Positions 44,700 through 55,755 of a DNA stretch of 64,000 nt are shown here, one piece after another. The notes under the pieces are model-generated. The model did no database searches. It had not been told where the DNA came from and saw nothing but the letters and a program-made list of their open reading frames with translations. Position 1 is the first letter of the stretch; each line of letters opens with the position of its first letter. Made by a program: the position numbers and the translations under genes. The stretch covers positions 403,501 to 467,500 of the forward strand of contig JAUPFP010000068.1 of the NCBI GenBank assembly GCA_036925085.1, read 5' to 3'. Source of the DNA: Brachycybe producta (Eukaryota; Arthropoda; Diplopoda; Playtdesmida; Andrognathidae).

Positions 44700-45175
44700 A
44701 CCTGTAGAACCGGTTGTCAGTTGACCAATTACTGGAACTGATTGAAAGCGGTTCGCCAGGACAGGTCTAACTGATAAGAACTGGTTCCAATTCGGTTCGG
44801 TTCTATCATCCTTCGCCACCTCCAACTAATGTGCTGCGCAAATCTGCTAATGCGTATTGGGAACCGGTTCTAATCAGTTCATCGATCTTGACGAACCGGT
44901 TCTAATCAGTTCATCGAGCTTGACGAACCGGTTCAAATGCATATATTGGGAACCGGTTCTAATCAGTTCATCGATCTTTACGAACCGGTTCTAATCAGTT
45001 CATCAAGCTTGACGAACCGGTTCTAATCAGTTCATCAAGCTTGACGAACCGGTTCTAATCAGTTCATCGAGCTTGACGAACCGGTTCAAATGCATATATT
45101 GGAAACCGGTTCATCATGATCCACGAACTGATCAGAACCAGTTTCCAAAAAAAATTGCAAACCACGAACCGAGTA
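44700..45175 (+). repeat. GAACCGGTTC minisatellite, about 32-bp unit
   Basis: Regular units CGAACCGGTTCTAATCAGTT plus CATCGAGCTTGA from 44,870 to 45,080, with inserted CAAATGCATATATTGG variants and decayed copies at both edges. At least ten exact AACCGGTT words, each a perfect match to the Grainyhead consensus. Confidence 0.88.
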
Positions 45176-46270
45176 GAAACGGCTCTATCCGCTGCCATAT
45201 TTAGCCCTAAATTTCTTGAGAGAAAAAACGAAACAAACCAAAAACAAAATGTCGACAATTGCCATCTTGATAAAACCTGAACACAACAATGGCTACCTGA
45301 CAAAACAAACTTAATCCAATAAAAGAGAAAAAAAACTCCCCCCCCCCCCCCATTTCCTTATGAGTTTGATGAAACACGTCATCTTCAAATGAAAACGCGG
45401 GATTAGAAGTTTCTAGGCAACTCAGCGCAGATTACTCACTTGTTAAGAGCAAAAAAGAAAGAGAGAGTAAGGCTGGTCCTAACCCTCCCACACCACCATC
45501 ACCACCCCTTTTATGAGAACACCTCAAACAAATCACACTTGCTTAATTCGAGTGATTATTTGGTTTGGCAAAAAAAAAGAGAGGAAATTAAGCGCCAATG
45601 CGCTGTGAAGCCTTTTATAAATTGAGAAGGCGCCACCGCCGCCGCCAGCAGCAGATAATCTCAAAAACGCCTAACAACAGTTGAAACCTATATATTTTCA
45701 TTGTGAACCATATATAAGAGTGATGTTTAGTGTGTGTTAATGGACACTGGGCAAACTAACTCACTGTTTAGTCAGCTTTATCAACTGTACTTATCTTACT
45801 AAACTGACTTCACACCTATTAGAAGATTAGACAAGTGATGCTTCAATTCATCTTGTCATTCTTCCTTCCCTCCCCCGTCCCCACTTTCCCCTTATCCCTC
45901 TCTCTTTCTCTCCCATTCACAAACTCAACTTCCAATACACGGTGACTCAGAAAACGCTTATTAAGTTTAAATACATGAAAACTACAAAGAACATTAACTA
46001 ATCTTCATTACCGTTCAACGAAATCAACGCCAAATTAATCGCTGGCAGGTCACTTAGACTTGACTTCAATGGTGACCGAGTGACGCCATCGAGTAGCGCC
46101 ACAGTAATGGCGAGTGTGAAGAAAACCATTTAAAACTATGGCTTATTGTCAGGACGAGATCATCGATCACCAAAACGGCGGTGGTCGCCAAGTGTGGCAT
46201 AGCTCGGACACTCTTCGCCACTATGGTCAAGGAAAAATGGTTTGTCAGTGGCTTGTGTGAACACCTGATA
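45176..46270. other. Spacer, no recognised gene
   Basis: C run at 45,339-45,350, (CCG)n-like GCCACCGCCGCCGCC at 45,631, CCAT/CCCC tracts. A minus-strand frame at 46,066-46,278 has no recognisable domain. Confidence 0.4.
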
Positions 46271-46274
46271 TTGC

Positions 46275-46860
46275 ACACCTATCAAGCATGGGTTCGGCCT
46301 CATCTTGAGTATGGAATCCTCACTCGGTCACACTCACTCACTCTGTTGAAATGGTTCAGCATAAGGCAGCTAGGTTTGTTTGTGGCAGGCACAAATTTAC
46401 AGATAGTGTCACTGAGATGCTGCTGTCAGTGCTACAATGGCATAGTTTGGCACATTGCAGGGCTGAGTTAAGTTTGAAATTGTTTGGAAAAATTACACAT
46501 GGTGATTGTCCTAAACCACAGTCCAGTGATATTCATAAAGCACTATATATGGGCAGGGCTGATGCCACTCTAGGGAAATTAGGAATATTTTTGCTAGGAC
46601 AGATTCATATTATTGGTCTTTTTTCCCTAGAGTTATAAGACAATGGAACTCTCTTCCTGAGGAAGAAGTGGTGAATGGGGATATTATTGTTTTGTGGGAT
46701 TGACATTTGTATATTCATTTTGTTTTTTATATATAGGTGCATGTATATGCGCTTGACAATGCTTAATGCTGCACATGGACTTGTATGTCCCTCTGAAATT
46801 GGCCTATTTGGCTGCTAGCAGAGCACTTTTTGTAATAGTAATTGTAATATGTAATAAAAA
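46275..46860 (+). mobile_element. LINE (CR1/Jockey-like) 3' fragment, decayed
   Basis: The only recognisable protein homology in the window. YQAWVRPHLEYG (46,277-46,312) is the classic end of the reverse-transcriptase thumb region. A second frame continues VQHKAARFVCGRHKFTDSVT and MLLSVLQWHSLAHCRAELSL (46,351-46,480), and a third gives IRQWNSLPEEEVVNG (46,634-46,680). At least two frame changes separate these, so it is dead. It is 5'-truncated: the upstream frame does not resemble reverse transcriptase. The tail GTAATAGTAATTGTAATATG followed by TAATAAAA resembles LINE 3' ends. Clade within CR1/Jockey is uncertain. Confidence 0.85.
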
Positions 46861-46904
46861 AGGTTCAAGGACAGAAAAATGCAGATTCAGATCGCCTTTT
46901 AAGA

Positions 46905-47395
46905 TTTCTGAGTTTTAATTAAAATGACTGCAACTGAAATGACTGAAATCATTTTTAAAATGACCTTAAAAGTATTTAAAATGACCCTAGAACTTTTTAA
47001 AATGACCTTGAAACTTTTTTTTTAGATACTTGTAATGGTAACCTTGCAATTCTTTGTTAAATGACCTCGGAATTCTTTTTTAAATAACCTTAGAACTTTT
47101 TAAAATGACCTTGAAACCTTTTAAGATACTGGTAACCTTACAATTTTTTTTAATATGACCTTGGAATCCTTTGTTAAATATGACCTTGGAATCCTTTGTT
47201 AAATATGACCTTGGAATTCTCTTTTACACGACCTTAGAATCTTAAAATGGCCTTGCAATTTTGTAATGACCTTGGAATTCTTTATAGTAAATACCTTGGA
47301 TTTTTAAATGACCTTGGAAGTTTTTTTTATTAAAAAAAAGACCTTGAAATTCTTCTTTAATAAGACTTTCAAATTGTTAAAAATGACCTCCGATA
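46905..47395 (+). repeat. Degenerate tandem array (ATGACCTTGGAATTCTTTGT unit)
   Basis: ATGACCTTGGAATNCTTTGT plus TAAAT units of about 25-35 bp, about 15 in number, with variable T and A runs. Begins close to the LINE tail. Confidence 0.8.
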
Positions 47396-48030
47396 TCCCT
47401 AATCATCTCGTATTGAACGTCAACCATGAATCCCACAACACCACCCACATTCATAAAATATTCACCGATGAGACTGATCAACGTGTGAGAGACAATATTT
47501 CACAATCGAAAAATAACTTCATAATCAACGCAAACACGCTGTAAGTTAGCTTTTATAGATGTGTGTGTAGAACAATGAATAAACCGAACAATAAAAAAAA
47601 CCTCAATTGTTATCCATTGAGTCCAATCCATCACATCAAACAAAACCAGCTGAGCTGATGGTAATCAATTACTGTTATGTAAACACAGTGGCCGAAACAC
47701 AAAATGCATCCCATAAAAGTGATTCAGAGTAAAAACACAACCAACCAAACAACTCCCTCCTCCTCCTCTCCGCGTTTATCTTTTCACCATTCGAGGCTAA
47801 AAAACACAATTGGAAACACACAATTTAGCCTTTTATAGAGACACCCACCCACCCACACAACACAACACAGAAAGACAAAACCAAAAGACAAGAAAAGAAG
47901 AAAAAATCGCCCATGATCGAAATAAAAGCATATAAAAAAGGCAATCTGTTCTCATGTTTTCAGTTTCAGTGGCAACTAATAACATTTTTAATAGGATTTA
48001 ACAAGAATAGGCATAAAGCAGAACTAATCT
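47396..48030. other. AT-rich spacer, no recognised gene
   Basis: Nothing beyond short CACCCACCCACC and CTCCTCCTCC tracts. Confidence 0.4.
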
Positions 48031-48034
48031 GGAT

Positions 48035-48075
<41 letters not shown>
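48031..48075. repeat. (GA)n microsatellite
   Basis: About 40 bp of GA repeat. Confidence 0.93.
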
Positions 48076-48077
<2 letters not shown>

Positions 48078-48710
48078 AAAGCCAATGGACCCCCTTCTCT
48101 TTGCCCTCTCCCCCAACCTCCTAAAAATCTCATCCCCCTTTATCATTACCCACCTCGCCCCTCACCCTAATTCCGCACCTACAGAATACATAAATGGAGT
48201 ATTTCATAATCTAATAATGTCCTGTCTCCCCCTCCTCAGTTGTCCTTTCATCATCACATCCCGGAAAGGGAGGGTAGAGGAGAGGTACCCTCCCCCTCTC
48301 CGGCCACCTCTTCTAGCAGCTTACAAAACATAAGGGGCATTAAAAGTCATAGGAGGTATATTCTTATTCTACTCTCCTTCTCTCCCTTTATATGGTTCCC
48401 AACTAACACCTCGAAGAAAGAAAAAAAAAAGATCACAAGCCATAAAAAAACCAAACTTTAAGTTGCCTACTGTGATCGTAATTAATGGCCACCAAATGGA
48501 GCCAAGGGAACCAATTGATTAGAAAAAAATAATCCAATAAGGTCGTAAAGAAACAAAACGTGGCTACAAATAAAAGAGGAACTAAGAAAAACTACATTGA
48601 TAACCAATATGGCTACTGAGCTTTAATGTCAACATAAATAGTAACCTAACCAATGCAACCATTAAAAGATAAAAATGGCTACAAAAATAGCCAATAAGTA
48701 TCTTAAATTT

Positions 48711-48890
48711 CAATATGGCCGCCAAGATTCCAAGTAGCAGAAAGAGCTGCAGGAGCAACAAAATTTTCCAATATGGCCGCCAAGATTTGAATTTGAATTT
48801 GTATTTGAAAAATTACTCTGCAAGCAGCCATAAAGGCCTATGGCAGAGGGACAAGAGTCCAAGTGCAGCATTCAAAATGACTACAGAAAG
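48711..48890 (+). repeat. CAATATGGCCGCCAAGATT duplication and repeat P, copy 3
   Basis: CAATATGGCCGCCAAGATT occurs at 48,712 and 48,769. The second copy leads into GAATTTGAATTTG..., AATTACTCTGCAAGCAGCCA and GGCAGAGGGACAAGAGTCC, as in 2865 and 33,550. GGCCGCCAAGAT is YY1-like on the minus strand. Confidence 0.68.
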
Positions 48891-49054
48891 AACATGAAAC
48901 TACAAAACATCTAATTTGGCTTTTGGCCATCTAATATGTCCAGAACATTATATCCAGAAAAAAAAAATGGCGAACAAGAATCAAAATAAGATTCAATGTA
49001 GGCATTTATGAATTTATACATTACCCATGATGCATTTCAAACCAGGGTTAAATC

Positions 49055-49248
49055 ACACGCATCTCTAGAGAGCTTCAGAATTTCTTTGGCTCCGCCCTTT
49101 TTATGAGCGTCATCAATTTCTAATTGGTTTGTTAGTGGGTCTGATATCACATGCCACGCCCTTTTTATTTCTAGTTGGTTGCTATTCGGTCTGACGCTCA
49201 CAAAAGGGCGGAGCCAAAGAAATTCTGAAGCTGTCTACAGATGCCTGT
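49055..49248. mobile_element. Family D MITE with exact 9-bp target duplication
   Basis: ACACGCATCTCTAGAGAGCT to GTCTACAGATGCCTGT. Flanked by GGTTAAATC on both sides (49,046-49,054 and 49,249-49,257), identical at all nine positions. Confidence 0.95.
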
Positions 49249-49313
49249 GGTTAAATCTAAATTGAAATTCAACCAATCGGCTGCTAATCCTACACTGCTT
49301 TAGCAGTTAAAAG

Positions 49314-49521
49314 ACAGGCAATTAGAAATCGGGACAAACAGAAGTTGTCTCCGCCCTTTTTATGATGACTGGCAACTTCTAATTGGTTTGTTGTGTGGTT
49401 CGACGTTGAAAAGGGGCGGAGCATGTGACGTCAGACTACATAACCAACCAATTGGAAGTTGCTGGTCGTCATAAAAAGGGCGGAAAGCAACTTCTGTTTG
49501 TCCCGATTTCTAATTGCCTGT
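49314..49521. mobile_element. Family A MITE with 8-bp target duplication
   Basis: ACAGGCAATTAGAAATCGGG to CGATTTCTAATTGCCTGT, with GTTAAAAG at 49,306-49,313 and 49,522-49,529. It lies 65 bp from the preceding family D copy. Its centre is in the GGAGCATGTGACGTCAG orientation. Confidence 0.94.
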
Positions 49522-50022
49522 GTTAAAAGCTGTACTACAAACACGACTAAAGAATTTTCAAACACATTTTCCAACGATTTCTAACGTAAAAAACATATAG
49601 GTACTTCGTACAGCAGTTTTCAAATGAAACTTCCAACAAATGTAAGCCGTTCTTCTTTCTTAAGAGAAACCCATAATAATGAAAACAGAAGAACCAAAAA
49701 AAATTCTGTTCAACGAAATAATTCTTTTTTTTCTTCCGCAGTTACCAGCAGGGGTAGCCATGTATCTTGATTGAAAGTAGTCAGTGGGAACCGCCGAAAA
49801 TTCATTCGCATGCAAATTTAATGGCTCCATAAAAGTTGCAAGCCGAGAAGCAATTATGAACGGCAGTGGTTGTTCGATGAGAACGCAGCGGTTGGCCTGC
49901 AATACCACAAGTGCCGTGTGCTTCATCCACCCCACCCATTATCCCTCTCTTCCCCACATAAATCCCAACCAATCCTTCTTTAGACTCTGGAGAGAAAAAA
50001 AGCTTCCTAAGTCGTCTATGAC
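49522..50022. other. Spacer between MITEs
   Basis: A polypyrimidine tract ending CTTCCGCAG at 49,741 looks like a 3' splice site, but all three frames after it stop within about 30 bases. No gene called. Confidence 0.45.
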
Positions 50023-50229
50023 ACAAGCATTTAGATATCGGTCAGAACTTCAGTTGGCTCCGCCCTTGTTATAACGACCGGCAACTTTTAACTGGCTGGT
50101 TATGTAAGTCTGACGTCACATACTCCGCCTTTTTCAACGTCAGACTACATAACCAGCCAATTAGAAGTTGCCGGTCGTCATAACAAGGGCGGAGCCAACT
50201 GAAGTTCTCCCCTATTTCTAACTGCCTGT
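50023..50229. mobile_element. Family A MITE with exact 9-bp target duplication and symmetrical centre
   Basis: ACAAGCATTTAGATATCGGT to CTATTTCTAACTGCCTGT. GTCTATGAC flanks both sides (50,014-50,022, 50,230-50,238). Unlike other copies, the sequence just right of centre reads CAACGTCAGACTACATAACC rather than CAACGTCGAACCACAC, so the palindrome is nearly complete. Confidence 0.95.
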
Positions 50230-50699
50230 GTCTATGACCGACTTATCTGCAAGAAAGTAGAAACAACACAAAACGCTCTTTTTTTTTCTTCTTTCTATCA
50301 AAAGTGCGACTAAATTACGACCCTCATTCTCAAATTGACAAAACTACTCTCCATTTTCACTGCTTATATAATACAGCAGAACAATTAACACATTGTTAAT
50401 TAAAGCAAATGCATTTGAATTGGTTTCGGCTATTAAAATAAAAAAAAGATAAGACAAACGGATCCAAATAATTGCTTCTAGGAGCTTATAAAGACATAGC
50501 CGAAATGGCACCATGTTTTTTTATTCGGATTATATATATTTAGCTCAAAACAAAGACTAAAAATAACAAAACTTTGGTTAATAACTTTTGAATAAGTTCT
50601 TGCTTATAGAAAGAAATGTGTCCCATATTTGCTTAAAATTTCAAATAAATTTGCTAAACACTACCATGGTGGTAGCGCTGATTTAGCTCCAAATCGAAG

Positions 50700-50905
50700 T
50701 GTCAATTGGAACAAACGCTAAATTGAATAACTAACAAATCTTCCATATACTGTTTTCCTACAGCGTCACCGCGCCAAAAGTGCCGCAATAAGGCGAAAAG
50801 CTGTACACAGAGGCTAAAATAAAACCACGGTATTTTCAAACATCAAACTCGACTCATCTAGAAAACCGAATAAGCGCCAAAAATTGGAGATTGTTCAGTT
50901 TAGCG
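50700..50905. repeat. Family T repeat, copy 2
   Basis: AACAAACGCTAAATTGAATA, CCGAATAAGCGCCAAAAATT and TTCAGTTTAGCGTCAG share words with 4684 and 63,820. Ends unclear. Confidence 0.55.
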
Positions 50906-50934
50906 TCAGTCACATTCCATTTAGGCATAGTTCT

Positions 50935-51330
50935 ATTTCTATTTGCCTAATGCTTTATCATTCCGGTTTGCCCAATTTTACCTTCCAACTGAATAATGAT
51001 TTTACCTTTCCATTTCCGCCAAATTTTCTTTACATTTTTGCCTAATGCTTTTACCATTTGACTTTGCCCAAATTTGACATTCCATTTGCCTAATTTTTTA
51101 GCATTCCGTTTTGCCAACATTTTCTTTACATTTGCCTAACGCTTTTACCATTCGATTTTGCCCAAATTTTACATTCCATTTGCCTAATGCTTTAGCAATC
51201 CATTTCCCCCAAATTTTCTTTCAATTTGCCTAATGCTGTTTACCATTCGTTTTTTGACAATTTTACTTTCCGTTTGCCTAATGCTTTTACTATTCGATTT
51301 TTGCCCATTTTGTTATGAAAGCATTATTAT
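50935..51330 (+). repeat. Tandem array of about 47 bp with alternating unit types
   Basis: About eight units beginning ATTTGCCTAATGCTTT. Units ending TTTGCCCAAATTTTACATTC alternate with units ending CCAAATTTTCTTTAC, giving a higher-order period of about 94 bp. Confidence 0.82.
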
Positions 51331-52036
51331 TTCAGTTATTTGCCTAAACCTTTTCAAAATTAATTTTTCAATTGTGTCAAGTTTTATTTTCTCACATTGC
51401 CTAACTATTTTTTTGTCTCTATGTCAATTTGCAAAAAAAAAAAAACTTGACTTTGCCTAAGAAGCTCCACTTCAAAAAGTATATAATACTAACAACACAC
51501 AAAAAATAAAGGCTTAAAAACTAGTAAAATGTATTGACGTTAATCCCTTTGCAGCAGCATTTTTGAGGCGCTGAAATTTTTTTTTCTCCAACATCCCCCT
51601 CCCAGCTCTTCCTAAGCACAACATAAAGAGAACAAGAACATTCTTCAGCTTTTTTGCTTCTTCTTCTTTTCCCTTCACAACTAAAGCTTCAATAAGAAAA
51701 AAAAAACCATACAAAAAACACGAAGAGGAGGGTAAGAAAAGAGGGGGGAGGATGTTAGAAAACGCCAACCGAATGCTAAGCAACTCTTATCAAATTGGAT
51801 TCCTTGCCCGAGAGAATTGATTTCATGATTTATTCGGTATACATCTCTCCCAGAACGATGACAAGAAAAGAAACCACACAGAAAAAAAAAATGAAACGAG
51901 AGAGAGAAAAAAAAAACGCAGTTGCAACGAAACTGCGGTTTTTTTTTACTAGGTCATAAGAGTAAAAAAAAAAGCCCTTTCTTTAGTCATATTTAAAGCG
52001 AAAACGTCTAGCTAGCTAGCTATCTTTCAGTGGAAG
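51331..52036. other. AT-rich spacer, no recognised gene
   Basis: A runs and T runs, GCTAGCTAGCTAGCTAT at 52,009-52,023. No supported gene. Confidence 0.45.
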
Positions 52037-52989
52037 ATGCTTTTGTGTAGTAGTAGCAGTAGTAGCACTAGCAACAGTAGTAATAGTAGTAGTAGTAGTT
52101 GTTGTAATAGTAGTAGTAGTAGTTGTTGTAATAGTAGTAGTAGTAGTTGTTGTAATAGTAGTAGTAGTAGTTGTTGTAATAGTAGTAGTAGTAGTTGTTG
52201 TAATAGTAGTAGTAGTAGTTGTTGTAATAGTAGTAGTAGTAGTAGTTGTTGTAATAGTAGTAGTAGTAGTTGTTGTAATAGTAGTAGTAGTAGTTGTTGT
52301 AATAGTAGTAGTAGTAGTTGTTGTAATAGTAGTAGTAGTAGTTGTTGTAATAGTAGTAGTAGTAGTTGTTGTAATAGTAGTAGTAGTAGTTGTTGTAATA
52401 GTAGTAGTAGTAGTTGTTGTAATAGTAGTAGTAGTAGTTGTTGTAATAGTAGTAGTAGTAGTTGTTGTAATAGTAGTAGTAGTAGTTGTTGTAATAGTAG
52501 TAGTAGTAGTTGTTGTAATAGTAGTAGTAGTAGTTGTTGTTGTAATAGTAGTAGTAGTAGTTGTTGTAATAGTAGTAGTAGTAGTTGTTGTAATAGTAGT
52601 AGTAGTAGTTGTTGTAATAGTAGTAGTAGTAGTTGTTGTAATAGTAGTAGTAGTAGTAATAGTAATAGTAGTAGTAGCAGTAATAGTAATAGTAGTAGTA
52701 GCAGTAGTAGTAATAGTAGTAGTAGTAGTTGTTGTAATAGTAGTAGTAGTAGTTGTTGTAATAGTAGTAATAGTAGTAGTAGTAACAGTAGTAGTAGCAG
52801 TAGTAACAGTAGTAGTAGTAGTAGTAGTAGCAGTAGTAGTAGTAGTAGCAGTAGTAACAGTAGTAGTAGTAGTAGAAGTAGTAGTAGTAGTAGTATTAGT
52901 AGTAGTAGTATTAGTAGTAGTAGTAGTATTAGTAGTAGTAGTATTAGTAGTAGTAGTATTAGTAGTAGTAGTATTAGTAGTAATAGTAT

Positions 52990-53024
<35 letters not shown>

Positions 53025-53065
53025 GTAGTATTAGTAGTAGTAGTAGTAGTAGTAGTAGCAGTGAC
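52037..53065. repeat. TAG/TTG array, 24-bp unit, about 25 units then TAG variants
   Basis: Unit TTGTTGTAATAGTAGTAGTA plus GTAG, nearly identical to about 52,640, then less regular (AGTAATAGTAG, AGCAGTAG, ATTAGTAGTAG). All variants keep triplet length, so frames of 392 codons (Ser/Cys/Asn repeats) and 376 codons (Leu/Gln repeats) stay open on the two strands. I judge both spurious. Confidence 0.93.
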
Positions 53066-53084
53066 GCCATCTTTGTTGAGTATC

Positions 53085-53414
53085 TGCTCAGCAGTGGCAC
53101 TAGTGTAGTGTCTTCAGCAACAGTTTCCAGAGACTGTTGTGCTGGTTGCTCGCGCAAATTAGAGAACCAAACGAGCGAGCAACCAGCACAACAGTTGCTG
53201 GCGACACTACACTAGCGCCACCGCTTCGTCCTTGTAAACCAAAATGGTTGCATTCAACCATAGCTTTACCATGTTGCCTCCTCTGTTCAGAAATAGGGAG
53301 CAGAAGGAACAAGCCAACCATTGTGTGTGCCAGCAACCACTTTCTTGTCACGTGATCAGGATTTGGTTGCTTGGTTGCTCGCTCATTTGATTTCCTAATT
53401 TGCGCCCGGCCTTA
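53085..53414. mobile_element. Foldback element with GGCCGGGCGCAAATTAGG end
   Basis: AGTGTAGTGTC...CTGTTGTGCTGGTTGCTCGC pairs with GCGAGCAACCAGCACAACAG...GACACTACACTA (53,172-53,214). The right end GCGCAAATTAGG.../CCTAATTTGCGCCCGGCCTT matches the fragment at 7450. The left end seems to dissolve into the TAG array. Confidence 0.72.
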
Positions 53415-53894
53415 AATATACTTCTTGAAAGCTGACTGGAAAAAAAACCCCTCCTACTATAAAATATTCAAAAGGCGTTAGAAGAAAACTGCGCTGCAAT
53501 TGAAGCAAATAATAAAAGAAAACGACCAAAAAAACCAACCTCCATGAAACCAATCGTTTCTCAAGAAACAACCAACCCTCCCTCCCTCCCTCCCATATCT
53601 CGGATGAATGTCTTAACAATCATGTTGTTCCACCAATTGTCTTCTTCTAAACTAAACCTTTTCATCATCATCTTAGTCGTTTCTACCAAATAAACACAAA
53701 GACTATCAACAACAATCTCCTATTACGGAGCTAATCTAAACCTACCCTCTACCCAACCTCCCCTCAATAACATTTGGCCGCAAGCAAAACAACAAAATAA
53801 AGATTTGACCGTCGGTTGAAAGCAATCAGTTGCCAGACAATTACAACCAAATAATAGTTGGCAAAAGATATCAAACTTTCTCTCTCTCTCTCTT
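53415..53894. other. Spacer, no recognised gene
   Basis: Includes CCTCCCTCCCTCCC at 53,578-53,592. Nothing else supported. Confidence 0.4.
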
Positions 53895-54475
53895 TCACCT
53901 CCTATTTCTATCTCCTTCACTCCCTCTTTCTATCTATCTCTCTCTCATTCACCCTCTCTTTCTCTATCTCTTTCACCCCCTATTTCTATCTCTCTCCCTC
54001 TTTCTATATCTTTCTATCTCTCCTCCACTCTATCCTTCACTCTATCTCTTTCTATCTATCTCTCTCTAGCTCTCACCCCTATTTCTATCTCCTTCACTCC
54101 CTCTTTCTATCTATCTCTCTCTCATTCACCCTCTCTTTCTCTATCTCTTTCACCCCCTATTTCTATCTCTCTCCCTCTTTCTATATCTTTCTATCTCTCC
54201 TCCACTCTATCCTTCACTCTATCTCTTTCTATCTATCTCTCTCTAGCTCTCACCCCTATTTCTATCTCCTTCACTCCCTCTTTCTATCTATCTCTCATTC
54301 ACCCTCTCTTTCTCTATCTCTCTCCCTCTTTCTATATCTTTCTATCTCTCTCCTGCACTCTATCCTTCACTCTCTCTTTCTATCTCTCATCCCTATTTCT
54401 ACCTCCTTCACTTTCCCTCTTTCTATCTATCTCTCTCTCTCCTTCACCCTCTCTCTGTCTCCATCTCTCACTCTT
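53895..54475 (+). repeat. CT-rich satellite with 177-bp period
   Basis: CCTATTTCTATCTCCTTCAC starts at 53,901, 54,078 and 54,255, exactly 177 bp apart. The units contain TATCTATCTCTCTCTCATTC and TATATCTTTCTATCTCTCC. The third unit has internal deletions. A 215-codon S/L/F/Y frame over it is spurious. Confidence 0.9.
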
Positions 54476-54783
54476 ATCTATTTCCAAAGCGTTATTACAC
54501 AATAGAAATACAACAACAAAAATCGATAGCCACTGATTAAATTGGTTGGGTTACGGAGTAGAAAGAGAAAAGACAAAACAAGAAAATGTCTTCTCATATC
54601 CGGTTACCAGTTAGGTCCAGCACCCCAAAAAACACGATTTGAAACAGGGTTTTTCAAACATTCATATACAAGTTTAATTATTATACAACAAGTCGCTTGT
54701 CAAGATAAAAAATCACAACTAAAATTAGTTACTCAGCTTTTTAGAACCAACTTTACGAAAGGAATTCAACGTTTGTTAATTGT

Positions 54784-54980
54784 TACAGACTAGAATTGTA
54801 AAATGAATGCTACAAATGGATGTTAGTAAACTCCTTGTTTAAGTTATCTTTCAAAATAAACGTTTTAAATGAAATTTGAATCTAACAACTCTTGAACTAA
54901 TTTTAATTCGCAAATTTGCATCAAATTTGCATAAAAGAAAATGTAATCATTAAAATATTCATTAAAAATTCTAGTTTCTA
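54784..54980. mobile_element. Family O MITE, copy 5 (diverged)
   Basis: CAGACTAGAATTGTAAAATG at the left and AATTCTAGTTTCTA at the right. The internal TATCTTTCAAAATAAACGTT is shared with copy 3. Confidence 0.65.
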
Positions 54981-55138
54981 ACATGCTTTTTCATTGATTA
55001 TCATGAATTATTATTATTTATTATTTATTTGTTAAAAGTTGTTTCTAAAAATAATAAGAGGAACCAATTTCCTCAATTTCAACACGTGTATTGTGTGATT
55101 GTGTACTAACAAGGGGTAGCACAAGTCATACGAGCTTT

Positions 55139-55324
55139 ATGCCTTGTTTCCACTGGGGCGAAAATTTGAACAATTTCAACTGGTGAAAAATAGAAGAAAC
55201 GTAGCCTTTGCCGATGGTAGTGAATGGGCGATTGAGGGGGGTGAGGCACGTTTCTTCTAATTTTCACCTGTTGAAATTGTTCAAAAAGTTGTTCAAATTT
55301 TCACCCCGGTGGAAACAAGGTCTT
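55139..55324. mobile_element. Family G foldback, copy 1
   Basis: ATGCCTTGTTTCCACTGGGG, GAACAATTTCAACTGGTGAA and GAAGAAACGT pair with ACGTTTCTTC, TTCACCTGTTGAAATTGTTC and ACCCCGGTGGAAACAAGGTC. Small loop near 55,215-55,245. Non-coding. Confidence 0.85.
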
Positions 55325-55397
55325 AAGTTGTTAAAATCTCTCTTCAAGGTTTCCTCTGTAATCGTTGTGTGAAGAAATTTATATGCATTAAGTAGAG

Positions 55398-55414
55398 GTG
55401 GCGCCCTCTATTGG
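55398..55414. promoter_or_regulatory. CTCF-like motif
   Basis: GGTGGCGCCCTCTATTGG; its complement CCAATAGAGGGCGCC fits the CTCF core pattern apart from the fourth base. Motif match only. Confidence 0.3.
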
Positions 55415-55643
55415 ATAGACATTAAAATGTCTATTGAAATTAACATGGAAGAAACACTCAAATTAATCTCCAAGATTAAACCGTGATTTAAACCGTTCTT
55501 TTTTTCATTTTTAAATGATTTAAATCACGATTTAATAAAAAAAAATCATTATTATTTTAAATTAATTTAAATTGTAAACAAAATCCGGTTTTGTTTCATT
55601 TTTTAAATCATTTTATCCAGTAATAACAATATCAACCACTAGA

Positions 55644-55644
<1 letters not shown>

Positions 55645-55702
<58 letters not shown>

Positions 55703-55755
55703 CTTACTCTCGCTCTCGCTCTCTCTTTCTCTAATCTCTCTCTCTCTCTCGAATA
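55645..55755. repeat. (CT)n microsatellite
   Basis: CT repeat with TATC and CGCT interruptions. A second CT block lies at 55,895-55,930 and a GA block at 56,132-56,190. Confidence 0.92.

Noticed and set aside
45176-46270. LINE coding region extending upstream of 46,275
   Set aside because: The frame before 46,270 shows no reverse-transcriptase motifs; homology starts at the YQAWVRPHLEYG segment.
49720-49935. Possible exon after a strong 3' splice-site-like tract (CTTCCGCAG)
   Set aside because: All three frames downstream close within about 30 bases, and no donor site or homologous protein was recognised.
52027-53215. Two long open frames (376 and 392 codons) on opposite strands
   Set aside because: Both are pure consequences of a triplet microsatellite; no domain, no balanced composition, and the frames mirror each other.
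53858-54505. 215-codon S/L/F/Y-rich frame
   Set aside because: Produced by a CT-rich satellite with a 177-bp period, a multiple of three.
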